DNA of 54,432 nucleotides from Butyrivibrio sp. CAG:318. GTDB lineage: Bacteria; Bacillota; Clostridia; Lachnospirales; Lachnospiraceae. The stretch is taken from assembly GCA_000431815.1 (NCBI GenBank), contig FR889242.1, forward strand, positions 35,306-89,737, given 5' to 3'. The notes below the pieces were generated by a model that ran no database searches, was not told the origin of the DNA, and was given only the letters and a program-made list of their open reading frames with translations. Every line of letters starts with the position of its first letter. Within the stretch, counting starts at the first letter, position 1. Below are positions 43,450 through 50,605 of the stretch, piece after piece. Both the position numbers and the translations under genes were made by a program.

Positions 43450-43660
43450 CACTAAACAGACCTGCATGAATCCACGCCGGTCCGGTTTAATGCGGTATAC
43501 TTTTCCCTGCCCAAAAGTCATTCCACACGCACCTGCATACGCAGGCGCACGTACATATACGACGAGCGATCTGACTTGCAATTAATGCTTACAGTTATGG
43601 CTGTAGTTCCGGATTCACACCGGATTCTCTCCTGAATTCCTTATAAAGTGGAATTTTCTT
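43450..43660 (-). promoter_or_regulatory. cobalamin riboswitch
   Basis: On the minus strand the conserved parts are GAATCCGGTGTGAATCCGG (43628-43610), then CTACAGCC and ACTGTAAGC, and the B12-box-like AAGTCAGATC (43577-43568). Long paired arms follow, including CGCCTGCGTATGCAGGTGCG, before the terminator. Order and spacing are those of the adenosylcobalamin class. High cobalamin should stop transcription of the downstream surface-protein and ECF genes. Confidence 0.93.
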
Positions 43661-43688
43661 CGTATATGTTTAAATTGTAAAATATTAT

Positions 43689-44855
43689 CTATGCAAACAA
43701 TCCGCTCTCACCAATTACCTCTGCGATATGAACAAGTTCCTCGCATGGTTTGACGAGTGCAAAACGTATGTATCCTTCTCCCATAGGTCCGAATGCCGTA
43801 CCCGGTGTTCCGATAACTCCGGCCTTGTCCATCAGCGCTTCGCAGAATGACCAGGATGTATATCCTTCCGGAACCGGAAGCCATACAAACATTGTTCCGT
43901 GTGAATCGGGAACATTCCATCCTATTTTACGCAAAGCTCCAAGGAAAGAATCCCTGCGCTTCTGATATTCCATGCACTGGGCCTTAACACCGTCACGCGG
44001 ACCGGTAAGCGCTGCTATCGCTGCTTTCTGGACCGGATATGACATGCCGAAATCATACTGGCTTCTGAGAAGCTTCAGGCTGTCAATGATTGATTTGTTA
44101 CCTATACAGAATGAAATTCTGAAACCGGTTACATTAAATGACTTGGAAAGCGAGAAAAATTCAACTCCGACTTCTTTTGCTCCCGGTATCGACAGGAACG
44201 AAAAGCCCTCCCTGCCGTCAAAAATTATATCCGAATACGCATTATCGTTAATTATGAAAAAACCATATTTCTTAGCATATTCAATCATCTTGACATACAT
44301 TGATTTAGGTGCTGCCGCACCGACCGGATTGGACGGATATGACAAAACAATATATTTTGTTCTCCTAAGTACGTCCTCAGGTATATCCTCTATTACCGGA
44401 AGGAAATCATTTTCCTTGACAAGCGGGTAGTACACGATCTCGGCTTCGCCAAGATATGAACCGGCTTCAAATATCGGATATCCCGGATCCGGCAGAAGCA
44501 CTACATCCCCCGGATTACATACTGCCATTCCGAGATGTCCCATACCTTCCTGTGTTCCGTGCACACCGGTTATCTCATCAGAACTTATCGTAACACCGTA
44601 TCTATCCTTATAATATGATACAACCGCATCAAGCATCTGCGGCATATCCACCAATGAATATTTATAATTATCCGTATCCTGTACAGCCTCCGTCACAGCA
44701 TCCATTATATGCTTTGGCGGTTTAAAATCAGGTGTTCCCACTGAAAGATTGTATATGGTACGTCCTTCTTTGACAAGCTTGTCCTTTTTCTCATCGAGGG
44801 CGGCAAATATTCCCGTTGTAAAATGTTCAAGCCTCTTGGCACATTTATATTCCAT
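43689..44855 (-). CDS. class I/II aminotransferase, LL-diaminopimelate aminotransferase-like
   Basis: A 388-residue PLP enzyme. SVGTPDFKPP opens the fold, GVHGTQEGMGHL is near the cofactor phosphate, and SNPVGAAAP and NDNAYSDIIFD follow. The PLP Lys is in FFSLSKSFNVTGFRISFCIG. It resembles the DapL/alanine-aspartate subgroup; the precise amino donor cannot be told. ATG 44855 has AAAGGAAG upstream and a long frame extension to 44930 is rejected. It lies between the cobalamin operon and the Dlt-like operon with its own promoter. If it is DapL-like it could supply diaminopimelate or lysine for the cell wall. Confidence 0.88.
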   Translation of the reverse strand: MEYKCAKRLEHFTTGIFAALDEKKDKLVKEGRTIYNLSVGTPDFKPPKHIMDAVTEAVQDTDNYKYSLVDMPQMLDAVVSYYKDRYGVTISSDEITGVHGTQEGMGHLGMAVCNPGDVVLLPDPGYPIFEAGSYLGEAEIVYYPLVKENDFLPVIEDIPEDVLRRTKYIVLSYPSNPVGAAAPKSMYVKMIEYAKKYGFFIINDNAYSDIIFDGREGFSFLSIPGAKEVGVEFFSLSKSFNVTGFRISFCIGNKSIIDSLKLLRSQYDFGMSYPVQKAAIAALTGPRDGVKAQCMEYQKRRDSFLGALRKIGWNVPDSHGTMFVWLPVPEGYTSWSFCEALMDKAGVIGTPGTAFGPMGEGYIRFALVKPCEELVHIAEVIGESGLFA

Positions 44856-44885
44856 TATACTGACTTCCTTTCTGTCTCTTTTGTG

Positions 44886-44914
44886 ATTGTACACTAAGAG
44901 CGTCCCTTTTGCAA
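44886..44914 (-). promoter_or_regulatory. probable promoter of the aminotransferase gene
   Basis: Minus strand TTGCAA (44914-44909), 17-base spacer, TACAAT (44891-44886). One arm of the 44898-44944 inverted repeat falls in the spacer. Confidence 0.5.
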
Positions 44915-44944
44915 TCATCAGATTATACAAAAATAGGGACGCTC
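44898..44944. repeat. 10-bp inverted repeat at the aminotransferase promoter
   Basis: GAGCGTCCCT (44898-44907) and AGGGACGCTC (44935-44944) are exact reverse complements 27 bases apart. There is no U-tract directly after either arm. It could be an operator pair, a weak terminator of the Dlt-like operon or a small repeat element. Confidence 0.6.
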
Positions 44945-44969
44945 ACGATAGCTTTAAACTATTTTATTA

Positions 44970-45917
44970 TCATATATCCATACCGGACTCTTTGATATCT
45001 TCTTCCCAGTTATCATATGCAGGGTCTTCCCTGTGATCCGGAAGATTATATTTTTCCGACAGATACTTTGCAAGGTATGATGAAACTTTCTTGGCTCCGA
45101 GAAAATTAAGATGGTTACCGCCGTCTTTTGTCTCGGTCTTCCAGTCAATATTCAGTTCATCCTGCATCAGATTCATATCGAGAAATTCAAGGTCATACTC
45201 TTCTGAAATTTTCTCAATAGCATTATGCTTTGCATAAGTCCAGTTATCCGGTGACGGAACACTGACAAGAAGCAGTGTACCACCATTGGCCTCAACGAGT
45301 TCCTTGATTTTCTTAAGGTAATGCTCCGCATTTGCTCCCGTGCCTGCAACTTCATCTGTCTTCTTCATCCATTCGCCGCCGTTGTACGGTTCTGTTCCCG
45401 TTCTGTAGCGGAATCCTTTAAGAAGTCCTTCGTTCTTATCAATATGTCTAAAAATCTTGAGTGGTACAAAGGTTTTCCATCTGTCATGGTACTTAAGGAC
45501 AGGTACGACTCTTGAAAAAGTATTCATAACTTTATCCGAATCATCCTCAGCAAGTCCTGAAAATCTGAAAAAACAATTAGTCTCCAACACAACAACCTTC
45601 GGCGACTGCGTCTTAAATGACTCCTGCAGGAGCACATATGTATCGCACAATCTCTGAAGCGATGTTCCGCAGACATAGGAAGTATATCCCTGCTCCGAGT
45701 ACATCTGCAACGGATTGAATGCCGAATAACTTTCACTGTCTCCTAAAAACACCAGATCCAGTGACTGTTCTGCCTCTTTGTTGAAATCTTTTGTCTTTTT
45801 ATCAACTCCGACCGCATTATATACATCACTTTTTGGTTTCAATACAATCGATGTCACGGCAAGTATTATGGCAAGTCCTGTCATAAACCCAACCGCACGC
45901 AGAATCTTCTTTAACAT
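44970..45917 (-). CDS. SGNH/DltD-like membrane-anchored protein
   Basis: 315 residues. An N-terminal transmembrane anchor (about 5-27) is followed by an extracellular SGNH-hydrolase-type fold. The nucleophile Ser61 is in VFLGDSESYSAFN, and the Asp/His pair is D265 and H269 in KDGGNHLNFLGA. Such proteins pair with MBOAT enzymes (DltD with DltB, AlgX/AlgJ with AlgI) and complete acyl transfer to a surface polymer. It directly follows the MBOAT gene (20 bases) and is the last gene of the operon. Confidence 0.88.
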   Translation of the reverse strand: MLKKILRAVGFMTGLAIILAVTSIVLKPKSDVYNAVGVDKKTKDFNKEAEQSLDLVFLGDSESYSAFNPLQMYSEQGYTSYVCGTSLQRLCDTYVLLQESFKTQSPKVVVLETNCFFRFSGLAEDDSDKVMNTFSRVVPVLKYHDRWKTFVPLKIFRHIDKNEGLLKGFRYRTGTEPYNGGEWMKKTDEVAGTGANAEHYLKKIKELVEANGGTLLLVSVPSPDNWTYAKHNAIEKISEEYDLEFLDMNLMQDELNIDWKTETKDGGNHLNFLGAKKVSSYLAKYLSEKYNLPDHREDPAYDNWEEDIKESGMDI

Positions 45918-45937
45918 ATCTTAACCCTTTCTACAGG

Positions 45938-47491
45938 TTAGTATCCGGCATAAATAAGGTCAACCGCTGTATAACCGCTTCCATATGCGCCGAAAATAAT
46001 CACAAGCATAATCGCCGCATACCAGAATACCCATCTCGCCGGAATAACCCAGCCCGATACTTTACGTCTAATCTCTATGTTTTTCTCTTTAAGTGCACCG
46101 ACAATCGTCACAAGAATAATACCTACAGCGACAACCGGTATATCATATCTGTCCATCTTAAGCTGAAATATGCTTGATGTAAGTTTGCTGATGTGGAAGT
46201 CTGTAAAAATTCTTCCGAACATCTTAAATCCATCCTTAAGCGAAGCCGCATTGAAGAAAAGTTCTCCAGTAACAACTATTATGAAAAGCTTGATTGCGCG
46301 GAAAATTCTGAATCCGACGCTCTCCATATTTATGTGTAATTTCTCGGTAAGTTTCTTAAGCGGTTCTTCAAGTATATTTTCTATGAAAATAAGTACAAAA
46401 TAGTACATTCCGTAGAAAATAAATGTCCAATTGGCTCCATGCCACAATCCGTTACTCAGCCATACACAGAACAATGCTGCCGTAGGCGCCACGAACTTGC
46501 TGACATTACGTCCGCATCTTTTCTTAACCTTCTTGGCAAAATTCTTTACCGGTTTGGCAAGCGATACCGGGTAGAATATATAATCCTTAAAGAACGTACC
46601 AAGTGTAATATGCCATCTGCGCCAGAAATCACCGGCATTCTTGGCAAGGAACGGCTGTCTGAAATTCTCAGGCAGTGTAATTCCGAAAATCTGGCCGCTT
46701 CCGATTACAATATCCATACATCCCGAAAATTCCATATACAACTGGGTCACATAACAAATTGCACCAAAAAGTGCAATCGAACCGTCAAGATTGGCATAAT
46801 TGCCAAATATGTATTTAATGGTCGGATATATTCGGTCCGCAACTACTATTTTCTTAAACAATCCCCAGAGTATTCTCTGGTAACCGAATTTAAGGTTATC
46901 AAACTTAATGGATTCGCCTGAATAAAGTGCGTCCGCTGTCTCATGGAATCTCGCAATCGGTCCTTCCATCGTCTGTGGGAAAAAGCTCAGATAAAGTGCA
47001 ACTTTGGCAAAATTATGTTCAGCTTTCTGTGTTCCCCTGTACACATCTGTAAGATATGATATAATCTCAAGTGTGTAAAACGAAAGACCGATAGGAATCA
47101 TAAACCTGATCGGTTTATATGTCCAGTCAACTTTAAAAATATTAAGTATATCGGACAATGTCTGTCCGAAAAAATTAGTATATTTAAGTACAACGAGCAC
47201 CGCAAGGTTTAATAAAATACCCAATGCAAGCACGCGTCTTTTTTTCTTGGTAACAAGCTTATTGCTAAGTCCGCCCGGATTAAGAGCAATCTTCTCAAGC
47301 CACAATCCTATAAAATAGGTAATAAGTGAAGCACAAACCAGATATATAATCAGTTTGCCGCTGAACAGCCAGAAAAATACAATATCCGCTGCCAATATCA
47401 CGGCAAATCTGATTTTCTTAGGAAATACCTGGTAAAGAAGAATGACAATAGGCAAAAAGACAGCAAAATAAGCTATCGTATGGTATGCCAT
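45938..47491 (-). CDS. MBOAT O-acyltransferase (DltB/AlgI type)
   Basis: A 517-residue membrane enzyme with about ten or more helices. Hallmarks are PQTMEGPIARF, FKKIVVADR, YTQ-type VTQLYMEFSGCMDIVIG, RRWHITLGTFFKDYIFYP, and the catalytic His351 in SNGLWHGANWTF. DltB-type enzymes carry an acyl group from a carrier protein across the membrane to a wall polymer. The start is 4 bases downstream of the carrier-protein stop. Here the donor would be the carrier at 47496-47726. Confidence 0.95.
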   Translation of the reverse strand: MAYHTIAYFAVFLPIVILLYQVFPKKIRFAVILAADIVFFWLFSGKLIIYLVCASLITYFIGLWLEKIALNPGGLSNKLVTKKKRRVLALGILLNLAVLVVLKYTNFFGQTLSDILNIFKVDWTYKPIRFMIPIGLSFYTLEIISYLTDVYRGTQKAEHNFAKVALYLSFFPQTMEGPIARFHETADALYSGESIKFDNLKFGYQRILWGLFKKIVVADRIYPTIKYIFGNYANLDGSIALFGAICYVTQLYMEFSGCMDIVIGSGQIFGITLPENFRQPFLAKNAGDFWRRWHITLGTFFKDYIFYPVSLAKPVKNFAKKVKKRCGRNVSKFVAPTAALFCVWLSNGLWHGANWTFIFYGMYYFVLIFIENILEEPLKKLTEKLHINMESVGFRIFRAIKLFIIVVTGELFFNAASLKDGFKMFGRIFTDFHISKLTSSIFQLKMDRYDIPVVAVGIILVTIVGALKEKNIEIRRKVSGWVIPARWVFWYAAIMLVIIFGAYGSGYTAVDLIYAGY

Positions 47492-47495
47492 TATC

Positions 47496-47726
47496 TTACT
47501 CCTCTTCTTTAAGTCTGCAAATCATCTTCCAAAGACTTTCTGCTGAGTTGAAATTCTCTGCTACAAGTTCTGCCGGTGATACTTCAATATCGAATGCATC
47601 CTCGATTTCAGACACAAGTGATAATATTCCGAATGAATCAAGAATATGATCATCAATAAGTGTCTTACAATTAGCATAATCAACGCCCGGCTGAATATCC
47701 TCCAGAATCTCTAATAACTCTTCCAT
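47496..47726 (-). CDS. acyl/aminoacyl carrier protein (DltC-like)
   Basis: 76 residues, with the size and helix pattern of DltC. The phosphopantetheine site is Ser31 in the IDDHILDSFGILSLV motif. Like DltC, it should hold an activated amino acid as a thioester for the MBOAT enzyme. It needs a phosphopantetheinyl transferase; the Sfp-like one at 15227-15847 is a candidate. It sits directly between the PLP enzyme (2 bases) and the MBOAT gene (4 bases). Confidence 0.93.
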   Translation of the reverse strand: MEELLEILEDIQPGVDYANCKTLIDDHILDSFGILSLVSEIEDAFDIEVSPAELVAENFNSAESLWKMICRLKEEE

Positions 47727-47728
47727 CT

Positions 47729-48904
47729 TTATCCCTCCATCTGTGAATTTATAACATCGGTTCCCATCGGCTTACGCGCAACGGTAAAACCGCTATTATC
47801 TGAATAAAATACTATCTGTGGCAGTTCCCTGCTTAAGAATAGTGCCATACATTCGGTAACCGAATAAGCTCCGCAGCTTTCAAATACGAAAAAATCTCCC
47901 TTGCTTATATCGGTAAATTCGATGCCTCTTAAGATTACATCATTAACCGTACACAGTGACCCACATATGTTCCACGGCTTTGGTTCTGAATTATTCTCTG
48001 AGACAAGCTTCATATGCGGTTTCTTCATTCCCATACTCTGTCCGTAGTAATTAAGCTGATGGATTCCTCCGTCCACTATTGCATAATTAACTCCGTCAGT
48101 ATGCTTAACATCCATTACAGATGTAATATAGTATCCGCAGCATGTAGCAATGTATCTGCCCATCTCTATAGTAATATGACGGAAGTTCACTATTTTGTCA
48201 AGCAAATCCGCCAATTCATCAAGCTCACCGGCCTCGTCCACAGGCTTATCGCTCTCGAAATAAGTAACCGGAAGTCCCGGTCCGTACTCGAGTTCTTTAA
48301 GTTCAAATCCGTATTTGTCCTTCAGTTCTCCGGCATATTCATCAAGCATGGCAAGTTCCTTTTCCACTTTGGAGAGCTTCTTCTGCGTACCTGAATAATA
48401 ATGAAGTCCGTATAACTCAAGATGTTTGTCATCCGCAATCTCAGATGCGATATGTTCAAACATATCCTTGTCAACACCGAACTGGTTGCCGCTTGAAAGC
48501 CTTATGATAACTTTAATATCGGTCTGCTGTTCGGCACATACCTTTGAAAGTATATCATAATGTTCCTCAGATTCAATGGTAAAAATACCCTTTCCTCCGG
48601 AAAGCTTCATGATTCTGTCCATGGACTCATGTGTCTTATTGACTCCCGACACCACTATTTTCTTGGGATCTATTCCCATTCTGTGGCAGATTTCATATTC
48701 TCCCGGAGAGCACACTTCATATTTGTCGACGTATTCATTCATCGGCTTAATAAGAAACGGGTTTGCCTTCATTGCATAACAGCACTGCGCACTCTTTACG
48801 CGCTCCTTGATCATCATAACACGCTCTTTAAGCTTATCCAGGTCAAAAATATAAAGCGGCGAACCGAATTTGTCTCTTGCTTCTTTAATAATATTAAGCT
48901 CCAT
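47729..48904 (-). CDS. fold type III PLP decarboxylase-like enzyme, BtrK/LysA family
   Basis: 391 residues with an alanine-racemase-type barrel then a beta domain. The PLP Lys46 is in CCYAMKANP, then YEVCSPGEYEI, KIVVSGVNKT, GLHYYSGTQ, EMGRYIA, and the active-site Cys318 in GSLCTVND, with GAYSVTECMALF near the end. These follow diaminopimelate/ornithine decarboxylases, but several positions differ from LysA (HYYSGTQ where LysA has H.GS, EMGR for EPGR). BtrK of butirosin synthesis, in this family, decarboxylates a carrier-bound glutamate. Location between adenylation and carrier genes suggests carrier-linked or dedicated amino-acid processing. ATG 48904 has GGGAGGC and overlaps the previous gene by 11 bases. 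Confidence 0.88.
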   Translation of the reverse strand: MELNIIKEARDKFGSPLYIFDLDKLKERVMMIKERVKSAQCCYAMKANPFLIKPMNEYVDKYEVCSPGEYEICHRMGIDPKKIVVSGVNKTHESMDRIMKLSGGKGIFTIESEEHYDILSKVCAEQQTDIKVIIRLSSGNQFGVDKDMFEHIASEIADDKHLELYGLHYYSGTQKKLSKVEKELAMLDEYAGELKDKYGFELKELEYGPGLPVTYFESDKPVDEAGELDELADLLDKIVNFRHITIEMGRYIATCCGYYITSVMDVKHTDGVNYAIVDGGIHQLNYYGQSMGMKKPHMKLVSENNSEPKPWNICGSLCTVNDVILRGIEFTDISKGDFFVFESCGAYSVTECMALFLSRELPQIVFYSDNSGFTVARKPMGTDVINSQMEG

Positions 48905-50417
48905 GTCTGCCTCCCGCTCTGTACTGTTCCTTAAGGAATGCCCTGTCAAGCTTACCGTTCTTGGTAAGCGGCATCTCTTCGACTTGCATAAATACATTCG
49001 GCACCATAAATTCCGGTACCTTGGTCTTAAGTTCGTCAATTATATCCTTACGCTCTACATTTCCGACATAGAACGTTACTATTTTGTTCTTGACATCATC
49101 GAAGAAAGTACATGCTCTCTCCACTCCGCATACGGCGTTGATCGCAGAATCTATCTCTTCAAGTTCTATTCTGTGTCCCATATGCTTAATCTGGAAGTCC
49201 TTACGTCCCGCAAAATACATAAGCCCGTCTTCACCATATGAAGCCAGATCTCCGGTTCTGTATATTATCTCCGGATAACATTTGTTAAGCGGGTTCTGTA
49301 CGAATGCCTTATCCGTCATCTCCGGATTGTTATAGTAACCTAACGCAAGTGCCGTTCCCGCAACACATACTTCACCGGAAACTCCTGCCTGTGTTATAAG
49401 ATTATCATCCTCATCAAGAAGGAACACTCTCTCATTAGGAAATGCCTTACCCATCGGGAGCTTGTCATCATCCGAATATTCTCTGTCAAGGATGTGATAT
49501 GTGCAGTTACATGTAATTTCTGTCGGTCCGTAAAGATTGACAAACATTGCATCAGGATAATAATTTCTCCATGCATTAAGCTGTTTTATCGGCATCATCT
49601 CGCCGCTGAACATAATTTTATTAATTGCCGACGGAACTTTATATTTAAGTCCGTGAAGTCTGTTAAGCAGGCAAAGTGCCGATACAGCCCACACAAGTGT
49701 CGTTACCCCGTTATTGTCAAGCATATCGACAACATTATTAGGGAACATAAAATATGCTTTCGGTATGATTACAAGCGTTGCTCCGGTCTTAAGGCATGAA
49801 TAGATATCCTTAACCGACACATCAAAGTCAAACGGTGCCTGGTTACCCATTACATCCTTATCCGTAATACCGAATATTTCCGTAAAATTATCTATAAAAT
49901 CAATAACAGAGCGGTGGCAGATAACAACGCCCTTAGGCACACCTGTCGAACCCGATGTAAAAATACCGTATAACGGATCGGTATCTATGCTCTGCTTTCT
50001 TATTGATTCAAGTATCTCTTCATTCAAATCAGACGGAATATCAGCCATCATAATTGTCCTGCCTGCATATCCGGACTCATCAAGTTTGTCCTTATGCTCC
50101 TGCGTAGTGACAACTATCGACGGAGACAATACACCAAGTATCTGCTGTATTCTCTGTATTGGGAATGACGGGTCAATTAACACATAAAAACATCCCGCAT
50201 ACACACTTCCCATAAATACCTGAAGCACATCAACACTCTTTTCCGCAAATACCACGATCGGGTTACGCGGTGCTACCTCTCCCGCAAAATATGTACCAAT
50301 CTGTCTTGCCCTGAAGTAAAGCTCGCTGTATGTACATCTGGTTTTCTCGTCTATGGCCGCTGTTTTATCAGGGAACTTCTCATATGAGCGTTCCAAATAT
50401 TCTAAAACATTATTCAT
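48894..50417 (-). CDS. amino-acid adenylation enzyme, DltA-like
   Basis: A 507-residue stand-alone adenylation enzyme that activates an amino acid with ATP and loads the carrier. Core motifs are FTSGSTGVPKGVV (A3), NQAPFDFDVSVKD (A4), NLYGPTEITCN (A5), YRTGDLASYGEDG (A7), GRKDFQIKHMGHRIELEEID (A8) and LTKNGKLDR (A10). It has no condensation or carrier domain. At A4 it has FDVSVK, whereas DltA has a hydrophobic Met at the Lys position, so its substrate may not be D-alanine. It is first in the operon, with a TTGACA/TATATT promoter and a palindrome upstream. Confidence 0.92.
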   Translation of the reverse strand: MNNVLEYLERSYEKFPDKTAAIDEKTRCTYSELYFRARQIGTYFAGEVAPRNPIVVFAEKSVDVLQVFMGSVYAGCFYVLIDPSFPIQRIQQILGVLSPSIVVTTQEHKDKLDESGYAGRTIMMADIPSDLNEEILESIRKQSIDTDPLYGIFTSGSTGVPKGVVICHRSVIDFIDNFTEIFGITDKDVMGNQAPFDFDVSVKDIYSCLKTGATLVIIPKAYFMFPNNVVDMLDNNGVTTLVWAVSALCLLNRLHGLKYKVPSAINKIMFSGEMMPIKQLNAWRNYYPDAMFVNLYGPTEITCNCTYHILDREYSDDDKLPMGKAFPNERVFLLDEDDNLITQAGVSGEVCVAGTALALGYYNNPEMTDKAFVQNPLNKCYPEIIYRTGDLASYGEDGLMYFAGRKDFQIKHMGHRIELEEIDSAINAVCGVERACTFFDDVKNKIVTFYVGNVERKDIIDELKTKVPEFMVPNVFMQVEEMPLTKNGKLDRAFLKEQYRAGGRHGA

Positions 50418-50449
50418 CTTTTCCTCCCATATTTATCGCTTTTTATCAC

Positions 50450-50470
50450 TGTACTATTTCAACTAGTACA
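50450..50470. promoter_or_regulatory. 21-bp palindrome just downstream of the promoter, candidate operator
   Basis: Arms TGTACTA (50450-50456) and TAGTACA (50464-50470) are perfect reverse complements with a 7-base centre. It begins about 6 bases past the predicted transcription start of the Dlt-like operon, a usual repressor position. Confidence 0.55.
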
Positions 50471-50482
50471 CCTAACAAGTGT

Positions 50483-50511
50483 AATATACCACCACTGATA
50501 TATGCTGTCAA
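50483..50511 (-). promoter_or_regulatory. sigma-A promoter of the Dlt-like operon
   Basis: Minus strand TTGACA (50511-50506), 17-base spacer, TATATT (50488-50483). Confidence 0.88.
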
Positions 50512-50544
50512 CATATTTCTATTGAAAACACAGATAAAACACAA

Positions 50545-50582
50545 ATCGGGAATGCATAAATATAACTGACTGCATTCCCGAT
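50545..50582 (-). terminator. terminator of the chemotaxis receptor gene
   Basis: ATCGGGAATGCA (50545-50556) pairs perfectly with TGCATTCCCGAT (50571-50582); on the minus strand TTTGTGTTTT follows. Confidence 0.85.
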
Positions 50583-50605
50583 ATCTTATGTATAACTATA
50601 TTCTG

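Noticed and set aside
44970..50417. Plain dltABCD operon
   Set aside because: Gene order differs, a PLP decarboxylase-like gene is inserted, and the adenylation A4 motif differs from DltA, so a standard D-alanylation label would overstate what is seen.
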